NCBI GenBank assembly: GCA_016210895.1
Contig: JACQTG010000289.1
Location: forward strand, 1 to 12,251
Length of the DNA stretch: 12,251 nucleotides
Source: Acidobacteriota bacterium
GTDB taxonomy: Bacteria > Acidobacteriota > Terriglobia > Acidoferrales > 2-02-FULL-67-57
Direction: 5' to 3'
This document shows positions 1 through 6,671 of the stretch, in pieces. The notes under the pieces were generated by a model. That model saw only the letters and a list, made by a program, of their open reading frames with translations, searched no databases and was not told the DNA's origin. Made by a program: the position numbers and the translations under genes. How positions within the stretch are numbered: the first letter of the stretch is position 1; each line of letters starts with the position of its first letter.

Positions 1-442
1 AGGTATGGCCAAGCTCGTGTACGGCTTCCTTCACCAGGCGTTCGTGAAAGAGATCGTTGCTCGGCGGAAGCCCGTAGAACTCCTCCCGCAGCCGATGGGC
101 GGAGACAAGGGCACAGCGGCCGGAGAGTTGCGCCTCGCCAAAGACAAACGTCAGCACCGGCACGTATAGGTCTAGTGCCGTAATCCCTAACAGCCGGATT
201 TAGTCCTGACCCCGCAGCGCTTCCAGCCGCTGGAGAATGGCCGTGGCGTGGTACTGAGCGCCGGTCGGGTCAAGGGCAAAGTCGGCGTTGAGCGGCGCCG
301 TGCGGACGCGGCAGGAGACGTGGAAGACCCGGGCCAGGGCGGCAGACACTTCGTCGAGGAGATCGAGCGAGACACCGCCGTATCCGGCCGGAGCGGACCC
401 TGCCCCGGCGGCCTCGACCGCGAGCAGGTGAATCGCCTTCAT
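1..442 (-). pseudogene. Archaemetzincin-type zinc metalloprotease, interrupted by an in-frame TAA and cut by the window edge
   Basis: Archaemetzincins are small soluble zinc metalloproteases with a HExxHxxGxxHC site. The frame opens at ATG 442 and reads 80 codons (MKAIHLLAVEAAG... to LRGQD), then meets TAA at 200-202. The same frame then continues without a shift for 66 codons to the window edge: IRLLGITALDLYVPVLTFVF, then GEAQLSGR, SAHRLREEFYG and HELGHT, the start of the zinc site. Both halves fit the family in order: an N-terminal alpha/beta part with the PTGAQYHATAILQRLEAL helix, then the LGIT-DLY-VLTFVFGEAQ core. The rest of the zinc site lies outside the window. The stop replaces a position where a Lys (AAA) would fit, so a nonsense mutation or a sequencing or assembly error are equally possible. 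The ATG overlaps the stop of the upstream regulator as ATGA, with only a weak ribosome site, suggesting translational coupling. The family call is strong; whether the gene is truly dead is open. Confidence 0.8.
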
Positions 443-1818
443 CCCGAGACCTGGTCGTGGCGCTTGAGCCCGTAGCGCTTGAGTTTGTTGTAGAGCGTGG
501 TGCGGTCAATGTCCAGCGTGCGCGCGGTGCGGGACAGGTTCCAGCCCGTTTCCTCCAGCACGCGCTCGATGTGGTCCCGCTCGACATCCTCCAGCGTGCG
601 CCCGCTGCGCGATTCGGATGGGTGAAGCTGGAAGGGGAAGTCGCTCGGCTGAATTTCGGCTCCGCGGCCGATGACCAGCGCCCGCTCGACCGCGTTCTCC
701 AGTTCGCGCACGTTGCCCGCCCAGTCATAGTCCAGTAGCAAGTCCATCGCTGCCGTGGAGACACGCGGCACAGGCTTATTCATAGCCGCAGCGTACCGCT
801 GCAGGAAATGACCCACCAGCAGCGGGATGTCCTCGCGGCGTTCGCGCAGCGCCGGCAGGTGAATGGAGAAGACATTGAGCCGGTAGTAGAGGTCGGGCCG
901 AAAGCGGCCTTCCTTGACCAACTCGTCGAGGTTGCGATTGGTGGCCGCCACGCAGCGGAAATCCACCTTGATGGGCTGGGTGCCGCCGACGCGCACAATT
1001 TCCTTCTCTTGCAGCACACGCAACAGGTCGGTTTGGGTCTTCAAGCTGATGTCGCTGATCTCGTCGAGGAAGACCGTGCCGCCGTCGGCGACCTCGAACT
1101 TGCCCTTCTTGCGATACTGGGCTCCGGTGAAGGCGCCGCGTTCGTGGCCGAAGAGCTCGCTTTCAAGCAGCGTCTCCGTGAGGGCGCCGCAGTGGATGAC
1201 TACCATCGGCATGTAGCGCCGCGGGCTGGCGGCGTGGATGGCCCGGGCGACGAGTTCCTTGCCCGTACCACTCTCGCCGGTAATGAGCACGGTGGCCTCC
1301 GTCGGGGCGACCATTTCCACCAGCTCAAACACCCGCTTCATCGCCGGGCTCTGGCCGATAAGCTCGGTGCGGGGGAAGATTTCCTGCAAGTTCTCCCGCC
1401 AGCGCACCACCTCGCGCTGGGCCTGGCGGTGCTCCAGGGCCTTGGAGACCAGGTGCACGAGCTCATCGGGGTCAAACGGTTTGGTGATGTAGTCGTAGGC
1501 GCCCTGCTTGAGCGCCTGCACGGCGGTCTCGACCGAGGCATACCCGGTGATGATGATCACCAGTATGTCAGCATCAATCTCGTGCAAGCGCTTCTGGAGC
1601 TCGATCCCGTGCATGCCGGGCATCTTGATGTCCACCAGGGCCAGGTCAAACTCCTCTTTTTGCAACGCCTCCAAGGCCTCGCGGGCACTGGCGACAGGGA
1701 GGACCGCGTAGCCCTCACTGGCAAACCACTTGCCGAGCGAGTCGCGCACCACCAATTCGTCATCCACGAGCAAGATTTTCCCTCTCGCCTTGACTACGGG
1801 CGTCTCTACGGTGCTCAT
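439..1818 (-). CDS. Sigma-54-dependent two-component response regulator, NtrC/AtoC family
   Basis: The 459-residue protein has the standard three-part layout. Residues 14-128 are a receiver with the acidic pair D19/D20, phosphoacceptor D63 (LVDIKMPG), T91 and K113. Residues about 150-385 are an AAA+ domain with Walker A GESGTGKE (181-188), the sigma-54 contact loop GAFTGA (228-233), Walker B GGTVFLDE (246-253) and the AATNRNL sensor I segment. Residues about 407-455 are a Fis-type helix-turn-helix (WNLSRTARTLDIDRTTLYNK). All residues needed for phosphorylation, ATP hydrolysis and sigma-54 remodelling are present. It should be phosphorylated by the kinase encoded just upstream, whose stop overlaps this ATG as ATGA. 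An AGGAG sits 7 bases before the start. Likely targets are the two sigma-54 promoters at 5462-5477 and 6400-6415, making the operon self-regulated; that is inference from position. The family is certain, the specific regulon is not. Confidence 0.95.
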   Translation of the reverse strand: MSTVETPVVKARGKILLVDDELVVRDSLGKWFASEGYAVLPVASAREALEALQKEEFDLALVDIKMPGMHGIELQKRLHEIDADILVIIITGYASVETAVQALKQGAYDYITKPFDPDELVHLVSKALEHRQAQREVVRWRENLQEIFPRTELIGQSPAMKRVFELVEMVAPTEATVLITGESGTGKELVARAIHAASPRRYMPMVVIHCGALTETLLESELFGHERGAFTGAQYRKKGKFEVADGGTVFLDEISDISLKTQTDLLRVLQEKEIVRVGGTQPIKVDFRCVAATNRNLDELVKEGRFRPDLYYRLNVFSIHLPALRERREDIPLLVGHFLQRYAAAMNKPVPRVSTAAMDLLLDYDWAGNVRELENAVERALVIGRGAEIQPSDFPFQLHPSESRSGRTLEDVERDHIERVLEETGWNLSRTARTLDIDRTTLYNKLKRYGLKRHDQVSG

Positions 1819-3479
1819 CGTGTTTCTCCTCTTGCCTCCGCCTGTACGCCGGTGCCCGCCAGGGAGCCTTCGGGCGGCACCAGCGGAAGTGACACCACAA
1901 ACTCCGTCCCCTCCCCCGGCGTAGAACTCACGGCGATTGTGCCGCCGTGCTGTTCCACGATGCTGCGGGCTACAGCCAGCCCCAAGCCGGCGCGTTGCTG
2001 ATTCTCCTTGGTCGTGAAGAAAGGCTCAAAGACGTGCGGCAGGAGATCGGCGGGAATGCCGACGCCGGTGTCGCGGACGCGGATGCGGAGGCTATCGCTC
2101 CCGGCGATTTCCGTACTCACTTCAAGCCGCCCACCCCGGGGCATGGCCTCGGCGGCATTGACGAGCAGTGCCAGGATCACCTGCTGCATCTGGCCGGCGT
2201 CACACGCCAACGGCGGCAGGGCTTCGCCTAGCCGTGTTTCGAGCTCAATGCCCTGCAACTCCAACTGGTGCTGGACCAGGGTGAGAGCACGCTGGAGAAG
2301 GGTGTTCAAGTCGCTCGGCGCGCGTTGCGGCGGCGCCTGGCGAGCAAACGTGAGCAAGTTACGCATGATTTCGCCGCAACGGCGACTTTCCCGCTCGATG
2401 ATGCGCAGGTGCTCCACCATCTCCGCGCGCTCAACTGGTTTCAGCTCATCACCGGAAAGATTCTTCAAGCTCAACCGGGCGTAGGTGAGGATGCCGGAAA
2501 GCGGATTGTTGACTTCGTGGGCGACCGTGGCCGCGAGCTTGCCCAGCGCCGCCATCTTCTCGCTGGCCACCAGTTGCGTATGTGCCCGCTGCAATTCAGC
2601 CGTCTTGCGTTCCACGCGCTGCTCGAGCGTGTGCGCCCAGTCGGTGATCTCCTGATAGGCGGTCGAGAGGTCAGCGGCCATTTTGTTGAAGGAGGCCGCC
2701 AGCTCACCCAACTCGTCCCGCGAGCGCACGGGCAGCCGGTGGTCCAGATTCCCCTGGGCCATCTCGTGCGTCCCGCGGATCAATTCCTTCACCGGCCGGT
2801 GTACCACCCACCAAACGAACAACACGCTGCCGAGCGACATCAGAACTACCGCCAGGACGGTGAAGCGTCGCGCCTGCGCTTGGTTCTCGGCGAGTTGCTG
2901 GTCCACGGCGGCGAGCGACAAGTCGGTGTCAATGACGCCCAGGATGCGGCGCTCGGCGGGGTGGGCGTGGCAGGCCGCATTGGCGCAGGCGGGCTCGTTC
3001 TCAATCGGCCGGATCAGGCCCAGCACGCGCTCACCGCGGGGATCGGTGAAGATGCGGGCGCGGTCGGGCCGCGCGAGCTTGGTCAGGGGTGCGGCCTGGA
3101 CGTGGCAGGCATAGCAGGCTTCGGCGCGCTTGTCGACGAGGGTGTTGACCTCGCTGGGGTCGGTCGAAAAGCTGATGCGGCCCTCCTCGTTGAAGATCCG
3201 GATGCGGCGGATACCGGGCTCCCGCCCAATGGTGCTGATGACCTGATAGAGGGCCTCGCGGTCGTTGCGCAGCATCTGGTAGCGCGTGCTGCGTTGGATG
3301 AGGTCGCTGATCCGGTCGGCGCTCTGCAGGACCAGTTCTTCCGCTTGCTGGCGCTGGTGCCGCAGGTTCCAATAGCCGAAGAGGGTGAACAGCGCCGCTG
3401 TGCTCACCACCAAGAGAGCGGCCAGCTTCACCGCGAGCCCAGCTCGCAGCCGGGTGCGCCAGCGTGTGCGCGTTGCCAT
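1815..3479 (-). CDS. Membrane sensor histidine kinase with periplasmic c-type heme motifs
   Basis: The protein has 554 residues. A first membrane helix (about 18-36) is followed by an extracytoplasmic region of about 170 residues and a second helix (about 206-226). HAMP spans about 227-280, with a coiled-coil linker to about 305. HisKA carries H321 (VAHEVNNPLSG). The ATPase domain has the N box N441 (LLVNAAEAM), G1 DTGVGIP (470-476), FEPFFTTK, and G2 GLGLAV (499-504). The outer region carries CYACH (122-126), a standard CxxCH heme site, and C165-x4-C170-H171, a CX4CH motif of the type known to bind heme in some Desulfovibrio cytochromes c3. A diheme or monoheme sensor of redox potential, NO or another heme ligand is therefore likely; the actual signal is unknown. 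The gene starts 3 bases after the HybB-like gene and overlaps its partner regulator by ATGA, so sensor, regulator and redox module are made together. Confidence 0.93.
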   Translation of the reverse strand: MATRTRWRTRLRAGLAVKLAALLVVSTAALFTLFGYWNLRHQRQQAEELVLQSADRISDLIQRSTRYQMLRNDREALYQVISTIGREPGIRRIRIFNEEGRISFSTDPSEVNTLVDKRAEACYACHVQAAPLTKLARPDRARIFTDPRGERVLGLIRPIENEPACANAACHAHPAERRILGVIDTDLSLAAVDQQLAENQAQARRFTVLAVVLMSLGSVLFVWWVVHRPVKELIRGTHEMAQGNLDHRLPVRSRDELGELAASFNKMAADLSTAYQEITDWAHTLEQRVERKTAELQRAHTQLVASEKMAALGKLAATVAHEVNNPLSGILTYARLSLKNLSGDELKPVERAEMVEHLRIIERESRRCGEIMRNLLTFARQAPPQRAPSDLNTLLQRALTLVQHQLELQGIELETRLGEALPPLACDAGQMQQVILALLVNAAEAMPRGGRLEVSTEIAGSDSLRIRVRDTGVGIPADLLPHVFEPFFTTKENQQRAGLGLAVARSIVEQHGGTIAVSSTPGEGTEFVVSLPLVPPEGSLAGTGVQAEARGETR

Positions 3480-3482
3480 AGC

Positions 3483-4649
3483 TCAGTCTCCGGTCGCGGT
3501 CACGGGTACCAGTACGCGCCGCGCCGCCGGCGGCCTCTCGGCGGGAAAGACCGGCAGATGCTTGACGGCGAAGCGAAAGATGGCGAAGCCAAGTGCGACA
3601 ATCATCAATGTGACCATCACCTCAGTCCACTTCGGCAGGTAGTGAGTGCCCGAGCCTGCCTCCATTCCCGTAATGCTCACGTTCAGCCGGTTGGCCACGA
3701 AGCCGAAGATGACCATCACCGCGCAGGCGTAGAGCGCCCCAGGTCGTGTGCGAATGTGCCGGCGGAAGAGAAGCAGCATTGGCAGGAGCATGAGGGCAAT
3801 CTCCACACCGAAGAGATAGGTTTCCGCGCGTAGCTCCGCGAGCTGGCTGAGGGCAGCGCGATGACGCAAGTCAAGGAAACGCAAGCTGAGGTACACGGTA
3901 AGCAACACGGCCAGGACGCGGCCCATGCTCGCCAGCAGCGGCAGCTCCAACTGCCGGCCAAATGCTCGGCTGCTGTGCCAGGACTCAAAAATAGTCATCG
4001 CCAACCCCACACAAACCGAGGAAAGGAAGAAGAAAAACGGCAAGAGGGGCGTATACCAGAGAGGCGACAGCTTGTGGGGAACGATCAAGTAAAGGCTGCC
4101 GAGTGAGGACTGGTGCAAGGTGGAGAGGATAACGCCGGCAATGACAAGCGGAATCACCGCCATCCGCATCCAGCGCAGTGGCCGCTGCCACCGGAAGCGC
4201 TCAAAGAGCGTCGGTGCAAACTCCAGTCCCAGGACAGCCGTGTAGAGCATCACGCACCAGGCCACTTCAAACATCACCGAGCGCGGGTTCCACATCACCA
4301 GCGGGTGCCAGATGCGGTAGGGCCGGCCGAGGTCGAACAGCAGCGCCAGAATCACCAGCAGGTAGCCGAGGAAGGCGGTCAGGATGGTGGCACGGAGGAT
4401 GGGCTTGTAGCGCTCGATGTTGAAAATGTGCACGATCGCGGCCAACGTGAAACCCCCGGCGGCTAGGCCTACGCCGCAGAGCACGTCAAAACCAATCCAC
4501 AAACCCCAGGGGAAGCGGTCGCTTAAATGGGTGGCACCGCCCAGGCCATAGACGACGCGGACATAGGTGGCGTACAGGCCGCCCAACAGGAGCAAGACGA
4601 AAATCCACTGCCAGACCGTCAGGCGGGGCCGGCGCAGCGTACGGTTCAT
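3483..4649 (-). CDS. HybB/NrfD-family integral membrane quinone-interacting subunit
   Basis: The 388-residue, strongly hydrophobic protein has about ten predicted membrane helices (e.g. 13-33, 52-75, 88-106, 126-144, 165-180, 200-222, 240-257, 280-296, 306-322, 342-362). Family-like segments include DRFPWGLWIGFDVL near the N-terminus, STLHQSSLGSL (176-185) and GMEAGSGTHYLPKWTEV (328-344). Length and motifs match HybB, the b-type subunit of hydrogenase-2 (about 390 residues), better than the shorter NrfD or PsrC. Members of this family bind quinone in the membrane, carry no heme themselves, and accept electrons from a paired four-cluster ferredoxin. That partner is the gene immediately upstream, overlapping as ATGA; AAGGAG lies 8 bases before the ATG. 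No hydrogenase, formate dehydrogenase or molybdoenzyme subunit is in the window, so the electron donor or acceptor is unknown. I leave the symbol empty because hybB would imply a hydrogenase. Confidence 0.9.
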   Translation of the reverse strand: MNRTLRRPRLTVWQWIFVLLLLGGLYATYVRVVYGLGGATHLSDRFPWGLWIGFDVLCGVGLAAGGFTLAAIVHIFNIERYKPILRATILTAFLGYLLVILALLFDLGRPYRIWHPLVMWNPRSVMFEVAWCVMLYTAVLGLEFAPTLFERFRWQRPLRWMRMAVIPLVIAGVILSTLHQSSLGSLYLIVPHKLSPLWYTPLLPFFFFLSSVCVGLAMTIFESWHSSRAFGRQLELPLLASMGRVLAVLLTVYLSLRFLDLRHRAALSQLAELRAETYLFGVEIALMLLPMLLLFRRHIRTRPGALYACAVMVIFGFVANRLNVSITGMEAGSGTHYLPKWTEVMVTLMIVALGFAIFRFAVKHLPVFPAERPPAARRVLVPVTATGD

Positions 4650-5422
4650 GACAGCTTCTCCTTTTCCTCTTGGTTTTGTCGCTCGACGGCTTCTGCGGCG
4701 GCAACTTCCTCACGACGATGGGTGATCCACCAGACACCGCCGAGCAGTACCGTGCCTACGGCCACAATGTCCGGAACGAGCGAGAGCACGCGCCAGGTGA
4801 GCACGGGCAAGGGCTCGTGTGGCAGCCGCGTCCGCATCGCCAGCTCTTCGAAGGGCACGGCCGAGAGGAATAAAACCGACGTACCTCCTACCTCTTCCAG
4901 CCCGTAGATGTGGTCGTAGTACTGGCCGGGATTCTCAGCGATGCGGCGGCGGGCCTCGACGATCAGTTGGTCCCGCTCGCCCGTGAGGGTAGCCCCGGTG
5001 GGGCAGATTTCACTACAAGCGGTCGGCCGGCCGGCCTGCTGGCGCTCGTAGCACATATCGCATTTCTTGACCCGTGGCAGTTGCCGGCTCCACTCGTAGG
5101 CCGGTACTTGGAAGGGGCAGGCGAGCATGCAGTAGCGGCAGCCGATGCAGCGCTTCTCGTCGTAGACCACCGGCCCAAGCGAGGTCTGCTGCAAGGCCCC
5201 CACAGGGCAGACCGAGACGCACGTGGGGTCCAAACAGTGCATGCACAGCCGCCGGGAGTAGCTCTCGCCGTGGGTCTGCACGGCGGTGAGCTTGTGCTCA
5301 GAGAGGTCTTCGCCAGCGGCGATGGCGTCGTCGTAGGGCAGGCCCCAGCGCTGGGCACAGGCGGCCTCGCACAGCCGGCAGCCGATGCAGAGTGTGCTGT
5401 CGTAGAGGATCGCTTTCGCCAC
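4646..5422 (-). CDS. Four-cluster 4Fe-4S ferredoxin subunit with C-terminal membrane anchor (HybA/FdnH-like)
   Basis: The 258-residue electron-transfer protein has sixteen cysteines in four groups: C12/15/18/22, C60/63/68/72, C92/95/98/102 and C121/124/136/140. This is the layout of HybA, DmsB and FdnH, which carry four [4Fe-4S] clusters. A single hydrophobic helix at about 212-233 (VLSLVPDIVAVGTVLLGGVW) anchors the C-terminus, as in FdnH and HybA, followed by a charged tail. I chose GTG 5422 because AGGAGG lies exactly 5 bases upstream and a candidate sigma-54 promoter at 5462-5477 would start transcription near 5451. An ATG at 5530 would lie upstream of that start and adds 36 residues that look non-coding. 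From the GTG there is no Tat or Sec signal peptide, unlike HybA, so the clusters probably face the cytoplasm (inference). The gene overlaps the HybB-like gene by ATGA; the two should form one membrane complex. Confidence 0.9.
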   Translation of the reverse strand: MAKAILYDSTLCIGCRLCEAACAQRWGLPYDDAIAAGEDLSEHKLTAVQTHGESYSRRLCMHCLDPTCVSVCPVGALQQTSLGPVVYDEKRCIGCRYCMLACPFQVPAYEWSRQLPRVKKCDMCYERQQAGRPTACSEICPTGATLTGERDQLIVEARRRIAENPGQYYDHIYGLEEVGGTSVLFLSAVPFEELAMRTRLPHEPLPVLTWRVLSLVPDIVAVGTVLLGGVWWITHRREEVAAAEAVERQNQEEKEKLS

Positions 5423-5427
5423 TGTAA

Positions 5428-5433
5428 CCTCCT
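5428..5433 (-). promoter_or_regulatory. Shine-Dalgarno AGGAGG that fixes a GTG start
   Basis: A perfect AGGAGG on the minus strand sits 5 bases before GTG 5422. It decides the start of the ferredoxin subunit and removes a spurious N-terminal extension from ATG 5530. Confidence 0.85.
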
Positions 5434-5461
5434 TTGTCTCTCCCTCTCTCTCCACTCTAGG

Positions 5462-5477
5462 GGCAATTGCCGCGCCA
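5462..5477 (-). promoter_or_regulatory. Candidate sigma-54 promoter of the redox/two-component operon
   Basis: The minus strand reads TGGCGCGGCAATTGCC. Against the consensus TGGCACG-N4-TTGCW it keeps TGG, C, CG, TTGC and the strict GG-N10-GC spacing; only the A of the -24 element and the last base differ. The predicted start is about 12 bases beyond the GC, near 5451. That leaves a leader of about 29 bases carrying the AGGAGG and GTG of the ferredoxin gene. The operon it would drive encodes its own sigma-54 activator. Confidence 0.7.
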
Positions 5478-5554
5478 TCTCTCAGCCTCAGCAATGTGTT
5501 GGCATATGGGGAGTTGTCGCTTCTTCCCACACCGGAGAGGAAGCGGGTGACAAA

Positions 5555-5595
5555 CTGTCAGGCCGCGAAGGGCTCCCCGTGGGAAAACCCGACAG
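5555..5595. promoter_or_regulatory. Candidate enhancer site: CTGTC/GACAG inverted repeat
   Basis: CTGTC (5555-5559) and GACAG (5591-5595) form an inverted repeat upstream of the sigma-54 promoter at 5462-5477. The far edge is 131 bases from the -12 GC, identical to the distance of the matching repeat at 6490-6533 from its own promoter. Half-sites of 5 bases are short, so this is suggestive only. Confidence 0.3.
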
Positions 5596-5670
5596 AATCT
5601 CCCTACAGGGTCTCCCCGAACCCAAGGGACGGTCTGGCGCCATGGCGCTGGTTCCCCCTGGGCACGTTCC

Positions 5671-6339
5671 TCAGGTGAGAAAGAACTCACGCGTCAGCTC
5701 GCGCCACGATGCGTCCGACAAGGCGGCGAAGATGTCGTCCGCGGGGCGCCCACCGTCGGCGGCCACGGCACCGGCGAGTTGCGGCTGCCGGGCATAGAGG
5801 CGCTCGACGGCATCGCGCATCCAGTTCGGCACGAGACCCGTGGGGACCAGATTCCGCGCTGTACTTTCTTCATCGGGCACGAACACGGTCATCAACCAGC
5901 CGCGCCCGTAAGGATCCTGGCGCAGCAGGGCGGGATTGTTCAGCGCTTCCGTATTCACCTCGATGACTTCGCCTTCGATCGGCGAAACCATCTCGGTCTT
6001 CTGACCGTCGCGATAGAAAGCCAACGCTTTCTGCCCCTGGCGGATCCAGTGGCCGGGCTTGGGCAATTCGATCTTCTCCACCGCGCCCATCAGCACAGCG
6101 GCGAACTCATCGATCCCCACCCGCACCAGATGGCGCCGTTCGCGCAGTAGCCAACTGTGGCCGGGGTGATAGTGCAACTGCTCCGGCAGCAGATATCCCC
6201 CTACGTAGGTCGGCTGGAGCGCAGCCCGCACGGGACGCGCTGCTTGGGTGATCACCGGTTGCACGGCCTTGCGCCGGCTCAGGAGATAGTCGAGCAGGAC
6301 GAAAGCGAGGAATGTCGCCAGTACCAGGATGACTGTCAT
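5671..6339 (-). CDS. Membrane-anchored GcvH-like (lipoyl-domain-fold) protein
   Basis: The 222-residue protein has an N-terminal membrane helix (TVILVLATFLAFVLLDYLL, 2-20) followed by SRRK, which by the positive-inside rule places the rest in the cytoplasm. Residues about 55-157 match the glycine-cleavage H-protein: YHPGHSWL, VGIDEFAAVLMGAVEKIELP, SPIEGEVIEVN (119-129), and NPALLRQDPYGRGWLM. In GcvH the lipoylated Lys lies 8 residues before the Pro of this SP motif. Here that position is Gly112, and the only nearby Lys is K114, 6 residues before it (YRDGQKTEMVSP), so lipoylation is uncertain. The C-terminal 60 residues are not recognised. No other glycine-cleavage gene is present; the neighbours are an iron-sulfur/quinone module. 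I chose ATG 6339 (AGGAAGG 6 bases upstream) over ATG 6390, which lies at the predicted transcription start of the promoter at 6400-6415. The fold call is firm; the role is unknown. Confidence 0.85.
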   Translation of the reverse strand: MTVILVLATFLAFVLLDYLLSRRKAVQPVITQAARPVRAALQPTYVGGYLLPEQLHYHPGHSWLLRERRHLVRVGIDEFAAVLMGAVEKIELPKPGHWIRQGQKALAFYRDGQKTEMVSPIEGEVIEVNTEALNNPALLRQDPYGRGWLMTVFVPDEESTARNLVPTGLVPNWMRDAVERLYARQPQLAGAVAADGGRPADDIFAALSDASWRELTREFFLT

Positions 6340-6345
6340 GGCCCA

Positions 6346-6352
6346 CCTTCCT
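6346..6352 (-). promoter_or_regulatory. Shine-Dalgarno AGGAAGG of the GcvH-like gene
   Basis: AGGAAGG on the minus strand lies 6 bases before ATG 6339. It supports the internal Met that directly precedes the membrane helix as the true start. Confidence 0.7.
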
Positions 6353-6399
6353 TTCCCGTCAACTCGCGCAGGAGTTGCCGGCATAGCCATCCGTTCTAA

Positions 6400-6415
6400 C
6401 GCACGGCGCGAGCCA
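6400..6415 (-). promoter_or_regulatory. Candidate sigma-54 promoter of the GcvH-like gene
   Basis: The minus strand reads TGGCTCGCGCCGTGCG. It keeps TGGC, CG, TGC and the GG-N10-GC spacing of the sigma-54 consensus; mismatches are A to T in the -24 part, the first T of TTGC, and the last base. The predicted start near 6389 leaves a leader of about 50 bases before ATG 6339. Confidence 0.6.
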
Positions 6416-6489
6416 AGTTGGCGTGGCGGGGCAAATTTTGCTTTCGTCTAACTCCCACCCAGTCAACCCGTTACGCGAGGCCAAGAAAG

Positions 6490-6533
6490 CTGTCGAATCA
6501 GCTACGGCACTCGCTCGTCGAGAAGTTCGACAG
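6490..6533. promoter_or_regulatory. Candidate enhancer site: 8-base inverted repeat CTGTCGAA/TTCGACAG
   Basis: CTGTCGAA (6490-6497) and TTCGACAG (6526-6533) are perfect inverted repeats separated by 28 bases. They lie 88-131 bases upstream of the -12 GC of the sigma-54 promoter at 6400-6415, a typical place for an NtrC-family enhancer site. A related CTGTC/GACAG pair sits at the same distance from the neighbouring promoter. A third TGTCGAA is at 6693-6699. Confidence 0.4.
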
Positions 6534-6671
6534 GGGAGCGGGAAAAATCAACGTGCGCCGACCTAACGCTAGGCAGGGCATCAGTTGGGTCGCTGCCGAA
6601 AAGTCCATCGGCTCTTGTAGAGGAATTCGACGCTTTCGCAAGTGAATCGGCTGCAGCTCCCGCCCTTCACT

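Noticed and set aside
2268..3833. 521-codon plus-strand open frame, and another at 808-2001
   Set aside because: They lie antisense to the kinase, HybB-like and regulator genes, which have clear domains. High GC gives long shadow frames, and their translations show no domain.
5423..5530. N-terminal extension of the ferredoxin subunit from ATG 5530
   Set aside because: It covers the sigma-54 promoter and the AGGAGG site; the residues are not family-like.
5637..5648. Perfect 12-base palindrome GCGCCATGGCGC between the GcvH-like and ferredoxin genes
   Set aside because: It is short, GC-rich and has no U-tract; it may be chance, so I do not call it a terminator or operator.
6340..6390. N-terminal extension of the GcvH-like protein from ATG 6390
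   Set aside because: It falls at the predicted transcription start, and the internal ATG has a clear AGGAAGG.
6427..6442. Plus-strand GG-N10-GC element (CGGGGCAAATTTTGCT) as a sigma-54 promoter for maeB
   Set aside because: The -24 half has four mismatches, and the leader would be nearly 490 bases long.
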